From Thomasclavelia saccharogumia DSM 17460 (lineage in GTDB: Bacteria > Bacillota_I > Bacilli_A > Erysipelotrichales > Coprobacillaceae): 41,127 bases of DNA. A program made the position numbers and the translations under genes. Shown piece by piece: positions 16,666 through 24,533 of this stretch (positions within the stretch are counted from its first letter, which is position 1; the number at the start of each line of letters is the position of its first letter). Location: assembly GCF_000686665.1 (NCBI RefSeq), contig NZ_JMLH01000024.1:1-41127 (forward strand), in the 5' to 3' direction. The notes under the pieces were generated by a model. The model searched no databases and was not told where the DNA came from. It was given only the letters and a program-made list of their open reading frames with translations.

Positions 16666-17607
16666 TTAGTTATATATCAATTCTTTAAAAACGCTATAAT
16701 TTTTATTAGGAGTTATATTAAATAAACTTAACAATTTATGATCATACAATTCATCTTGATGATATTCAGGAATAAAAACATAATTATCATCAAAACGTTT
16801 ATTTTCATAACTTTTGATTGATAAATATTTTATACACCGATAATCATATTTACGCTTACTGGCAATTGAAGCTGTAACCAATTGTGGAATTACATAATTT
16901 GAACTATAAGTACTCTTTTTATTATTAACTTTAATACTACAAGCCATCAATAACAATAGCTTTAACATTGCCATTTTTATCTCTATTAATGACATTTTTT
17001 CAAGATCTTTTAAAAAGAATGGTGTTAAATCAAAACATTTAAACGGTCTTTTAACCTCAAAATCACCAATAAAAAAATTTTCCGTAAAATCATCTATATT
17101 CAATTCCGCTTTGACACCTTCAATACTGCTAGCTAAATATAAACAAGGAAATCCTGAAATACTATATCTTTCATTACCAACAAGATTTCTTTTATCAAAA
17201 GGAATATGAAAAATTTGTTTCACAAATCTTTTGGCATCAATCAAATCATGATCATTGATGATCCGACCTCGATACAACAAATCAACTTTACTCTCTTTTT
17301 CAAATTCATCAGCTAAAGAATGATTTAAATATTTATTTGAAAAAAGAATATTATAAATAATATTACTGGCACTTCGTATATCACCTTTTTCATAAATACG
17401 CCATGCCTTTAAAATACTATCTCGTAAACGATTAAATACTTTTAAATAAGTTTCATCAAAAATGTTGTCATATTTGATAATAATCTTCCTTAGCTGTAAG
17501 CTTTTTTTCAAAAAAGCTCGATAACACTGATAATCAAATTCACATTCAATAATTATAAAATTCCCAGCTTTTATTTCCTTTTCTAACATCTCAACTATTT
17601 CCATCAT
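16666..17607 (-). CDS. RES-domain protein (possible NAD+-degrading toxin family)
   Basis: Residues about 110-300 look like a RES domain: an early Arg in LYRGRIIND, then IFHIPFDKRNLVGNERYS, FPCLYLASSIEGVKAELN (partner Arg/Tyr region and the Glu of the family), and later SNYVIPQLVTASI with YDYRCIKYLS. RES proteins of RES-Xre toxin-antitoxin systems break down NAD+. The N-terminal 110 residues are helical and of unknown role. No Xre-type antitoxin gene is adjacent, so toxin function is not established. Two adjacent ATGs (17607, 17604) follow AAGGAG; either could start. Confidence 0.7.
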   Translation of the reverse strand: MMEIVEMLEKEIKAGNFIIIECEFDYQCYRAFLKKSLQLRKIIIKYDNIFDETYLKVFNRLRDSILKAWRIYEKGDIRSASNIIYNILFSNKYLNHSLADEFEKESKVDLLYRGRIINDHDLIDAKRFVKQIFHIPFDKRNLVGNERYSISGFPCLYLASSIEGVKAELNIDDFTENFFIGDFEVKRPFKCFDLTPFFLKDLEKMSLIEIKMAMLKLLLLMACSIKVNNKKSTYSSNYVIPQLVTASIASKRKYDYRCIKYLSIKSYENKRFDDNYVFIPEYHQDELYDHKLLSLFNITPNKNYSVFKELIYN

Positions 17608-17647
17608 CACTTCTCCTTTTAAAAAAGAGATTATTTTTCATAATCCC

Positions 17648-18565
17648 TTAATATAACTTATCTGGATAAATACCTGCACTAATCAATTCTTTAATACTAT
17701 CAATTACAGACTGCTTATCCTCTTGATAAGTAACACCAAACCAATTATCTTGTGACTTCAAGACAGTTACATCAGCTTTTTTTTCTTTCAATAAATCCCC
17801 TATTATTGTTGGTAACAAATACTCTGATTTTGTATCTTCATCATCCAACTGAGATAAGAAATTTTTAAATTTCTGTTCTAAAACTGTAAAAATATCTGGC
17901 TGTAAAGCCCACATATTCATTGATACTGGCACTTGTAAATCAATATTGATCATATCTTCACCAGCTTTTACAAATGCACAATCATTGCCTTTTTCAATAT
18001 TATGTGTTTCAACTATATCAATTAAATGATTATCTTCATTCACACTGCAGATTCCTCTAGTTACCCCACCATTATCACTTAAAGTGTTTTTTAAAATAAA
18101 ACTCACCATGGCAATTTGTTCTTTACCGTTACTTACCTGATCATTAACTAAATAGTCATATGCTTCTTTATACGCCTGTTTACCATAATAATCATCAGCA
18201 TTAATTACTAGAAATGGTTCTTTAACTACATTCTTACAACATAAAATAGCCTGCCCTGTTCCCCATGGCTTAGTTCTATTTTTTAATTTTTCTTGATAAA
18301 CTTCAGGAATATTATTTAACTCCTGAAATACATATTCAACATCGATAACTTGTTTGATTCTTGAGCCGATCACCCGATCAAATTCTTCTTCTAAGTCCTT
18401 ACGGATTACAAATACCACTTTATTAAAACCTGCTTCTTTTGCATCATAAATTGAATAATCCATAATAATTTCATCATTTGGTCCCACTGGTGCTAATTGC
18501 TTTATCCCACCACCAAAACGACTGCCGATACCTGCTGCCATAATAACTAATGTAATATTCTTCAT
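17648..18565 (-). CDS. Nucleotidyltransferase (NDP-sugar pyrophosphorylase-like)
   Basis: This is a GT-A fold NTP-transferase. It has the signature MAAGIGSRFGGGIKQLAPVG at residues 9-28, the metal-binding Asp in LVINADDYYG, and TKPWGTGQAIL with VSMNMWALQPDIF. Proteins of this type activate a sugar phosphate or similar substrate with an NTP. The substrate is not evident. ATG 18565 is preferred because GAGGG lies just before it; the upstream in-frame ATG 18577 overlaps that SD. It may share a transcript with the RES gene 40 nt downstream. No partner sugar-pathway genes are adjacent, although the capsule locus is 6 kb away. Confidence 0.85.
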   Translation of the reverse strand: MKNITLVIMAAGIGSRFGGGIKQLAPVGPNDEIIMDYSIYDAKEAGFNKVVFVIRKDLEEEFDRVIGSRIKQVIDVEYVFQELNNIPEVYQEKLKNRTKPWGTGQAILCCKNVVKEPFLVINADDYYGKQAYKEAYDYLVNDQVSNGKEQIAMVSFILKNTLSDNGGVTRGICSVNEDNHLIDIVETHNIEKGNDCAFVKAGEDMINIDLQVPVSMNMWALQPDIFTVLEQKFKNFLSQLDDEDTKSEYLLPTIIGDLLKEKKADVTVLKSQDNWFGVTYQEDKQSVIDSIKELISAGIYPDKLY

Positions 18566-18577
18566 ACTTTCCCTCAT

Positions 18578-19013
18578 TTCTTAGCGTTATCGTATTAATT
18601 ATATACTATAACATCTTTTTTTTCTAGGCAATGTCGTAAATTGCCTTAATTTGTCATAAAAAACAGCGTTGATACAAATACTACTTCCTAATTTAAACTT
18701 TATTGATTCTTCAAGAAATTACTTTAATCAAACACATTTACCCTTTCAACACGATCTTAAATTCATTCACATACTAATAAAATCTTTCTTACTTTTTTAT
18801 CATTTTTACTATATGCAATCATCCTTTTAAAAGCATATTGTATTTTAGTCTTCATAATATTAATAATTTATATTATACTAATTTTATAATAGTTTGTTCT
18901 ATTCAATTAAAACCATCTTGAATAGAACAAATATAATTTACAATCTTCGTTATTTTTAATAAAGATTTTATCTTAATTATGTAACGATACTAAAAGAAAA
19001 GGAGTAATTTTAA
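18578..19013. other. AT-rich intergenic region between divergent genes
   Basis: This stretch of about 435 bp has no plausible gene on either strand. It holds the 14-bp inverted repeat at 18893-18931, a possible plus-strand promoter (TTCATA 18851, 17 bp, TATACT 18874) and the SD (AAAAGGAG) of the lipoprotein gene. Confidence 0.7.
18893..18931. promoter_or_regulatory. Perfect 14-bp inverted repeat upstream of the redox operon
   Basis: TTTGTTCTATTCAA and its exact complement TTGAATAGAACAAA are separated by 11 nt. No T run follows on either strand, so it is not an ordinary terminator. It could be an operator or a leader hairpin for the 19014-20678 operon, 83 bp upstream of its first ATG. Confidence 0.5.
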
Positions 19014-19637
19014 ATGACATTCAAAAATAAAAAAAGTAATAAAATTTTAATTGCTGGGATGCTGTGGCTTACAGCTTTAAGCGCCTGCACTTCTACCGAA
19101 TCCTCAAATAACAATAATATTGATAAAAATAATGTATCAGTAAACGAATCTCTACAATCCGATTTTACTGGTACATCACTAGGTAAATTTACTATCAAAG
19201 ATATCAACGGCAAACAATATAATCAAGATATGTTCAAAGATTATGATTTGACGATGATCAATATATTCACTACCTGGTGTTCGCCTTGTGTAGCTGAAAT
19301 TCCTGACTTAGAAAAAATCCATACTACCATGGCTGAACAAAAAGTTAATGTTGTAGGAGTAGTATTGGATGTCTTAGATGAAAAAGGCAATATTATTCAA
19401 GAATATCTTGAAAAAGCACAATCATTAGCTAAACAAACCGGTGCCACATATCCTATTTTAATACCTGATTCAACTTATATGAATGGGCGATTAATAGGCA
19501 TTGAAGCAATTCCCGAAAGTTTCTTTGTCGATAAAAATGGTAATATCGTTGGTGAAACTTACAGCGGCAGTCGTGATTTTGAAGATTGGAAAAAATTAAT
19601 AGAAGATAATTTAGCTGATTTAAAGAGGGATAATTAA
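19014..19637 (+). CDS. TlpA-like thioredoxin-fold lipoprotein
   Basis: The N-terminus has a lipoprotein signal with the lipobox LSAC (Cys25), then a Ser/Asn-rich linker. The thioredoxin domain from about residue 60 shows the active site TWCSPC and the cis-Pro segment IEAIPESFFVDKNG. TlpA-type proteins act outside the membrane as thiol-disulfide reductants or oxidants. The 1-nt overlap (TAATG) with the next small gene, and the 4Fe-4S membrane protein after it, suggest that electrons or thiols pass between these proteins. Length is 207 residues. Confidence 0.88.
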   Translation: MTFKNKKSNKILIAGMLWLTALSACTSTESSNNNNIDKNNVSVNESLQSDFTGTSLGKFTIKDINGKQYNQDMFKDYDLTMINIFTTWCSPCVAEIPDLEKIHTTMAEQKVNVVGVVLDVLDEKGNIIQEYLEKAQSLAKQTGATYPILIPDSTYMNGRLIGIEAIPESFFVDKNGNIVGETYSGSRDFEDWKKLIEDNLADLKRDN

Positions 19638-19783
19638 TGAAGCGCTATCGTTCATGTGCAAACGGTCTTTTAATAACTGTTTTAGGACTCATAATGATGT
19701 TATTAGGAATCTATCGCGGTGAAGTAGCTGTATTATTTACAAAAGCGATAAATATTTGTTTGGAGTGTATTGGAATTGGATAA
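19637..19783 (+). CDS. CD1871A-family small CxxC membrane protein
   Basis: The 48-residue frame begins at the ATG overlapping the lipoprotein stop. It has one hydrophobic segment (GLLITVLGLIMMLLGIY) and ends NICLECIGIG, the CLEC motif typical of CD1871A-type CxxC proteins. These are recurrently found beside TlpA-like and 4Fe-4S membrane proteins. The CxxC after the membrane helix is a plausible redox thiol pair. It overlaps the next gene by 14 nt, and the SD for that gene (GGAG) lies inside it. Function of the family is not known to me. Confidence 0.85.
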   Translation: MKRYRSCANGLLITVLGLIMMLLGIYRGEVAVLFTKAINICLECIGIG

Positions 19784-20678
19784 GAAAAATATAAAAATAA
19801 AAGAGTGGGGACGACATCGAATTCAAATTTTTTGGATGTTACTAACTAATAGCTATTTAATTGGTTTTATTCAAGGGAAAATCTATAAAGGAAAATTAAA
19901 AAACTTATGTGTTCCAGGCATGAATTGTTACTCTTGTCCAGGAGCATTAGGAGCTTGTCCCATCGGTTCCCTTCAAGCCGTTATTGGAAGCTGGAATTTT
20001 AAGTTTTCTTTTTATGTGATTGGTTTCCTTTTATTTATTGGTGGACTAGTGGGTCGCTTAATTTGTGGCTGGTTATGTCCTTTTGGATTGATTCAGGATC
20101 TACTGCATAAAATTCCTTTTTACAAAAAAATAGAAACATTTCCTGCTGATCGTCTTTTGCGAAAATCAAAGTACGTTATTCTTGTGATTTTTGTAATTCT
20201 GCTGCCATTATTTTTAGTAGATATTCTAGGTCAAGGCACGCCTTATTTTTGTAAATTGATCTGTCCAGTAGGAACTTTAGAAGGCGGAATTCCATTAGTT
20301 TTATTAAACAAATCGATGCATAGTGCTCTTAGCTGGCTATATGTCTGGAAAAATTTTCTTTTAGCATCAATAATTATTTTATCAATTATCATCTATCGTC
20401 CGTTTTGTAAATATCTTTGTCCACTAGGGGCCATCTATTCTTTGTTTAATTCTGTTTCAATCTTTAAATATCGCGTAGATAAAGAAAAATGCTGTCATTG
20501 TAATAACTGTGCTAAAGTTTGTAAAATGCAGGTCGATCCTGTTAAAAATGCTAATTATTTTGAATGTATTCGCTGTGGATCATGTAAAAAAGCATGTCCG
20601 ACTGGTGCAATTACTTCCGGTTATTTAAAAAGTGAATTTGCCAAAACAAATAAAAACTGTAATAAAATAAATATTTAA
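19770..20678 (+). CDS. Polytopic 4Fe-4S membrane protein (NapH/CcdA-associated type)
   Basis: The 302-residue integral membrane protein has about five transmembrane helices. It carries repeated Cys-Pro motifs (NCYSCPGALGACPIG, CGWLCPFG, CKLICPVG, CKYLCPLG) and two C-terminal ferredoxin-type clusters (CCHCNNCAKVC and CIRCGSCKKACPTGAI). NapH-like proteins move electrons between membrane and soluble partners. Together with the TlpA-like lipoprotein and the CxxC protein, it probably drives extracytoplasmic thiol reduction (inference). Initiation is at TTG 19770, with GGAG 4 nt upstream; an in-frame TTG at 19776 is the alternative. Confidence 0.85.
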   Translation: MELDKKNIKIKEWGRHRIQIFWMLLTNSYLIGFIQGKIYKGKLKNLCVPGMNCYSCPGALGACPIGSLQAVIGSWNFKFSFYVIGFLLFIGGLVGRLICGWLCPFGLIQDLLHKIPFYKKIETFPADRLLRKSKYVILVIFVILLPLFLVDILGQGTPYFCKLICPVGTLEGGIPLVLLNKSMHSALSWLYVWKNFLLASIIILSIIIYRPFCKYLCPLGAIYSLFNSVSIFKYRVDKEKCCHCNNCAKVCKMQVDPVKNANYFECIRCGSCKKACPTGAITSGYLKSEFAKTNKNCNKINI

Positions 20679-20692
20679 TAATTTTAATATAA

Positions 20693-20701
20693 TGTTATAA
20701 T
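20693..20701 (+). promoter_or_regulatory. Extended -10 promoter before the RluA-family gene
   Basis: TGTTATAAT, identical to the ackA extended -10, lies 54 bp before the start. No clear -35. Confidence 0.5.
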
Positions 20702-20754
20702 GCAGATGACCTGATTTATTCAAAAACTTTAAATATATAATAGGGGTGAACTAA

Positions 20755-21672
20755 ATGAATTATAAAATTCAGGGGAATTATTTAACATTGATCATTGATG
20801 AACAGTTTACCAATAAAACAGTTAGAGAATTACTAGACTGGTTACATTTATCTAAAAAAACTATTCATCTATTAAAACAAAATAAAGAATATTTTTTAAA
20901 TAATAACTATGTAAATGAAACCCATTTACTAAACAAAAATGATCTATTTAAAATAAAAGCTTTTAATGAAGAATATATCGATTACCTTCCCCAAGCATAT
21001 CCTTTAAAAATAGTTTATGAAGATGATTTTATTTTGATTGTCGATAAACCAATAAACACTATTATATATCCCGAAACAAAAAAAGAATTAAACACATTAT
21101 GTAATTATATAGCTAATTATTATCTAGAAACAAATCAAGCTTTAACAATTCGCCATATCCATCGTCTTGATCAAGATACTACCGGACTAGTAATATTTTG
21201 CAAGTGTCCTCTTATTCAACCATTATTAGACGATATGATGGCTAACAAGCTAATTAAAAGAAGTTATCTAGCTGTTTGTAACGGTATCATCGATCATGAT
21301 ATTACTATTAATAAAGCAATTGCTCGTGATCGTCATCAAAATAAAATGAGAGTCTCAAAAAACGGTCAAAAAGCTGTTACAAAGATAAAAATTTTAGGTT
21401 CTAATCATCAAAAAAACTATACTGTCTGTAAATGTGATCTAGAAACCGGACGCAAACATCAAATTCGTGTTCACTTAGCTTCAATCAATCATCCTTTATT
21501 AAGCGATCCTTTATATGGATATAAAAGTAAACTTATCAAGCGGACTGCTTTACATGCTTATAAATTAGAATTTCTCCATCCAATTACTAATGACCCAATT
21601 ATTGTAAAAACCCCGCTTCCTCAAGATATGGAATTTATCAATGATCAAATAGATTTAAGCAAAAAGGTTTGA
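20755..21672 (+). CDS. RluA-family RNA pseudouridine synthase
   Basis: This converts specific uridines in rRNA or tRNA to pseudouridine. The catalytic Asp lies in HRLDQDTTGLVIF. Other family segments are IVDKPINTIIYP, RSYLAVCNG, ETGRKHQIRVHLA and HPLLSDPLYG. Residues about 18-75 resemble an S4 RNA-binding domain (TVRELLDWLHLSKKTIHLL). The paralogue (RluD, RluB-like or YlyB type) cannot be assigned. SD AGGGGTGA is 7 nt before ATG. The stop codon lies inside the terminator hairpin. Confidence 0.93.
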   Translation: MNYKIQGNYLTLIIDEQFTNKTVRELLDWLHLSKKTIHLLKQNKEYFLNNNYVNETHLLNKNDLFKIKAFNEEYIDYLPQAYPLKIVYEDDFILIVDKPINTIIYPETKKELNTLCNYIANYYLETNQALTIRHIHRLDQDTTGLVIFCKCPLIQPLLDDMMANKLIKRSYLAVCNGIIDHDITINKAIARDRHQNKMRVSKNGQKAVTKIKILGSNHQKNYTVCKCDLETGRKHQIRVHLASINHPLLSDPLYGYKSKLIKRTALHAYKLEFLHPITNDPIIVKTPLPQDMEFINDQIDLSKKV

Positions 21673-21692
21673 AACTGATTTTCAAACCTTTT
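21662..21692. terminator. Bidirectional terminator between the RluA gene and loaP
   Basis: AAAAGGTTTGAAA pairs with TTTCAAACCTTTT around a short loop, with T runs on both strands. It ends both convergent genes. Confidence 0.85.
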
Positions 21693-21709
21693 ACATATCT
21701 AAATATTTT

Positions 21710-22231
21710 CTACATTTCTTTACTAATAATTTCTAAACCAACCTTTACGATAGTAATCTGATCAAATAACTTTAATTCAATATAAGCAACACGTTTATGC
21801 CGGTTTATTTTGATGATTTTACCATGATAATCAACTAAAGGTCCACTAATAATATTAACCTCATCCCCAACAATATAACCCTTTGACATTTCAATAATAT
21901 GCTCGCTCTTACCAAATCTAAGCAACGCTTTTGCTTCTTCTTCAAGAATCGGTAAAATATTACTGCCATCATTTCCTAATACCTTCGTTAAATCAGGAAT
22001 AAGCTTTAATTGGTTAAATAATATATCAATATGATCAGTTATCATAAAGACATAACCTTTAAATAAAATCTCCTCTACTTCACTCCACTTACCACGATAT
22101 TTTTTCATCCGCTTACATTTAGGAATAAAGCATTCTTCATATATTTTTGGTGAAATCAATCGTTGACAAATTTCTTTGATTTTCTCCTCTTTTCCACTTT
22201 TAACCTGAATAACATACCAGTTATCATACAT
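21710..22231 (-). CDS. loaP: NusG-like antiterminator LoaP
   Basis: The 173-residue NusG paralogue has an NGN domain (WYVIQVKSGKEEKIKEICQR, EEILFKGYVFM) and a C-terminal KOW domain (GYIVGDEVNIISGPLVDYHG). The short length and MYDNWYVIQVKSG start fit LoaP rather than housekeeping NusG. LoaP binds a leader RNA hairpin and lets RNA polymerase read through terminators in long polysaccharide or secondary-metabolite operons. Here it lies after the CapD-type gene and is followed at once by a bidirectional terminator, so its target operon is not downstream. SD GGAGGT is well placed. Confidence 0.85.
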   Translation of the reverse strand: MYDNWYVIQVKSGKEEKIKEICQRLISPKIYEECFIPKCKRMKKYRGKWSEVEEILFKGYVFMITDHIDILFNQLKLIPDLTKVLGNDGSNILPILEEEAKALLRFGKSEHIIEMSKGYIVGDEVNIISGPLVDYHGKIIKINRHKRVAYIELKLFDQITIVKVGLEIISKEM

Positions 22232-22261
22232 GAAAATACCTCCATTTGGGCATACTTTACC

Positions 22262-22345
22262 AGTCCGTATTTTTATACCGACTTTTAATAATATTATAGA
22301 TTATCGCCAATAACGCGACATCGCGACGATTATTTTTGATAATCT
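22262..22345 (-). promoter_or_regulatory. Structured segment between capD-like gene and loaP
   Basis: Two hairpins occur. In 22298-22345, AGATTATC/GATAATCT forms the outer stem with GC-rich inner repeats (CGTCGCG/CGCG). In 22262-22284, AGTCCGTAT/ATACCGACT pairs with one mismatch. On the plus strand the first is followed by T6, as in a terminator. On the minus strand they form the loaP leader. A binding site for LoaP itself is possible but unproven. Confidence 0.4.
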
Positions 22346-22348
22346 TTT

Positions 22349-24253
22349 TTAAATTTTTTCTTTAGATTTTACTTCTGGTACTTTTCTTTTAAATGGTTTT
22401 TTATATGTATAAGTTGGTACCAGTTCCTGAATAAATGGCCTGATATCCTCAACTTCTTCGTATACTTCTTTTTTTAATTCTACTAATTTTTCAAAGAAAC
22501 TTTCTTCATCCATCTCAATTGGTTTCCCAATATGAATCAGATTATTTGGTGTCTCCTGTAGCCCCTCTTCTTTCATTAACAGCTCTTCATACAGTTTCTC
22601 CCCTGGTCTAAGTCCCGTATACACGATCTTTATATCTACATCTGGTTCATGTCCTGAAAGCTTGATTAGATTTCTTGCCATATCTGCTATCTTGACTGGT
22701 TTTCCCATATCTAAGATAAATATTTCGCCACCTTTTGCATATGCCCCTGCCTGGAGTACTAGTGACACGGCTTCTGGTATCGTCATGAAATATCTGATGA
22801 TATCTGGATGGGTTACCGTTACTGGTCCCCCTGCTTTGATCTGTTTTTTGAATAATGGAATCACTGATCCATTTGATCCTAAGACATTTCCAAATCTTAC
22901 TGCGACAAACTCTGTCTTTGATCTTTTGTTGAATGACTGCACGATCATCTCACAGATCCTTTTTGTCGCTCCCATGACATTCGTTGGATTTACCGCTTTA
23001 TCGGTCGAAATCAGAATAAAGCGTTTCGCTCCATACTTGTCAGCCACTCTGGCAGTATTCAAGGTTCCAAAAACATTGTTCTTCACTGCTTCATTTGGTG
23101 AATCCTCCATCAGTGGTACATGTTTATGGGCTGCGGCATGATAGACGATTTCGGGATGAAATCTTTCAAACAGACTTTCCATGCGCTTCGTATTTCTTAC
23201 CGATGCAATCATTACTTCTAAATTTAATTTTGGATATTTATCTTTTAGTTCTAATTGAATATCATAAGCATTGTTTTCATAAATATCGACGATGATCAGC
23301 TGTTTTGGTTTGTTGGCTGCTATTTGTCTACATAACTCACTTCCAATCGATCCACCGCCGCCGGTTACCATGATTACTTTATCTGTTACGTATCCCATGA
23401 TATCTTCTAAATTGACTTCGATTGGATCTCGTCCTAATAAGTCCTGAACTTCTACTTCCTTAAAGTCACTGATATGGATATCACCGTTTAGTAACTGATA
23501 GATTCCCGGTAATCTTTTGATCTTGCATTTCGTTTCTTTACAAATGTTTAATACTTCTGCTAATTCCTTTTTATCTGCTGAAGGTATTGCTACGAGAATC
23601 TCTTCGATCTCATATTTTTCAGCTGCTTCAATGATCTTATCTCTGCCGCCATAAATAATTACGCCATGGACGTTTCGTCCCTGCTTTGAGCGATCATCAT
23701 CGATAAAGCACATTACCTGTTTATAGACTTCCTGAGAATTGATGATCTCACGATATACTTTTTCACCGGCAAGACCGGCTCCAATGATCATGACTTTTTC
23801 TAAATCTTTTCTTTTTTTAACATTGCCAAAGCCAATCTTACTTTTTTTTAGTCTAAGCAGACGATAAGTAAAACGGTTCCCGCCTAAAAACATTGTTAAA
23901 AGAAGAAAATAAATAAAGTAACAGCTTCTAGGCAGATCATTACCGGTAATTTCAAGAAGACATACGTTAACGATACTGTCAGCAAAAGTCGCTAATACAA
24001 TATTTTTAAGTTCGATAATTGAGGCAAACTGCCACAAGCTGTGATAAAGTTTAAAATAGAAAAAGACTACTAGACCGCAGGCAATCATCGGTAAAAGCAT
24101 TACTGTCAGGTTTTCTAGATACTGATTAGGTATTGGGCCATTAAATCTAAGCAGCAGTGCACCATATCCTGATAATGCGATACATAATGAATCTACCAGC
24201 ATCAAGATGATTCTTCTAAAATTTAACTGGGATTTATTTCTTGTCTCATCCAT
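22349..24253 (-). CDS. Membrane-bound UDP-sugar 4,6-dehydratase (CapD/PglF/WbpM type)
   Basis: The 634-residue protein has four N-terminal transmembrane helices (to about 140), a first Rossmann fold (GAGLAGEKV, about 158) and a C-terminal SDR domain (TGGGGSIGSE at about 297). The sequence NPTNVMGATKR shows Met in place of the usual SDR Tyr, as in UDP-GlcNAc 4,6-dehydratases of the WbpM/PglF class. It would make a 4-keto-6-deoxy sugar for capsule or glycan. ATG 24253 follows GGGGAGG; the frame runs back to TTG 24286 across that SD. GC looks higher (about 42% in a sampled 60-nt line) than in neighbours, which suggests a different history. Confidence 0.9.
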   Translation of the reverse strand: MDETRNKSQLNFRRIILMLVDSLCIALSGYGALLLRFNGPIPNQYLENLTVMLLPMIACGLVVFFYFKLYHSLWQFASIIELKNIVLATFADSIVNVCLLEITGNDLPRSCYFIYFLLLTMFLGGNRFTYRLLRLKKSKIGFGNVKKRKDLEKVMIIGAGLAGEKVYREIINSQEVYKQVMCFIDDDRSKQGRNVHGVIIYGGRDKIIEAAEKYEIEEILVAIPSADKKELAEVLNICKETKCKIKRLPGIYQLLNGDIHISDFKEVEVQDLLGRDPIEVNLEDIMGYVTDKVIMVTGGGGSIGSELCRQIAANKPKQLIIVDIYENNAYDIQLELKDKYPKLNLEVMIASVRNTKRMESLFERFHPEIVYHAAAHKHVPLMEDSPNEAVKNNVFGTLNTARVADKYGAKRFILISTDKAVNPTNVMGATKRICEMIVQSFNKRSKTEFVAVRFGNVLGSNGSVIPLFKKQIKAGGPVTVTHPDIIRYFMTIPEAVSLVLQAGAYAKGGEIFILDMGKPVKIADMARNLIKLSGHEPDVDIKIVYTGLRPGEKLYEELLMKEEGLQETPNNLIHIGKPIEMDEESFFEKLVELKKEVYEEVEDIRPFIQELVPTYTYKKPFKRKVPEVKSKEKI

Positions 24254-24474
24254 TGAATCAAACCCTCCCCTTTTATAATAAGTCAAAAAAATAAATTAAA
24301 AACATTATATGACAAAATCAACTCTATTATTATAAATTTATAATAATAAATCAAGTGGTTTTTTATTATTTCTTATTTTTCAAAGAAATAATTTAGATTA
24401 TTAGATTTTTATTATTATAGACGTCTAAATTAAATAAAAAAAGTAATTCTTTAACATTTTTTGTCGATAAATTC

Positions 24475-24503
24475 TTGCAATTTATCTGTTAATAAAGCAT
24501 AAT
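24475..24503 (+). promoter_or_regulatory. Promoter of the capsule regulatory operon
   Basis: TTGCAA, a 17-bp spacer and CATAAT. The expected leader is only about 25 nt, leaving no room for a LoaP-type leader hairpin. Confidence 0.6.
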
Positions 24504-24533
24504 ACTCCTGAAACGTATTTATTAGGAGGACTT

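Noticed and set aside
22662-23141. Plus-strand open frame of 159 codons
   Set aside because: It lies wholly inside the capD-like gene on the other strand, has no SD and no recognisable protein features; it is a shadow frame helped by the higher GC.
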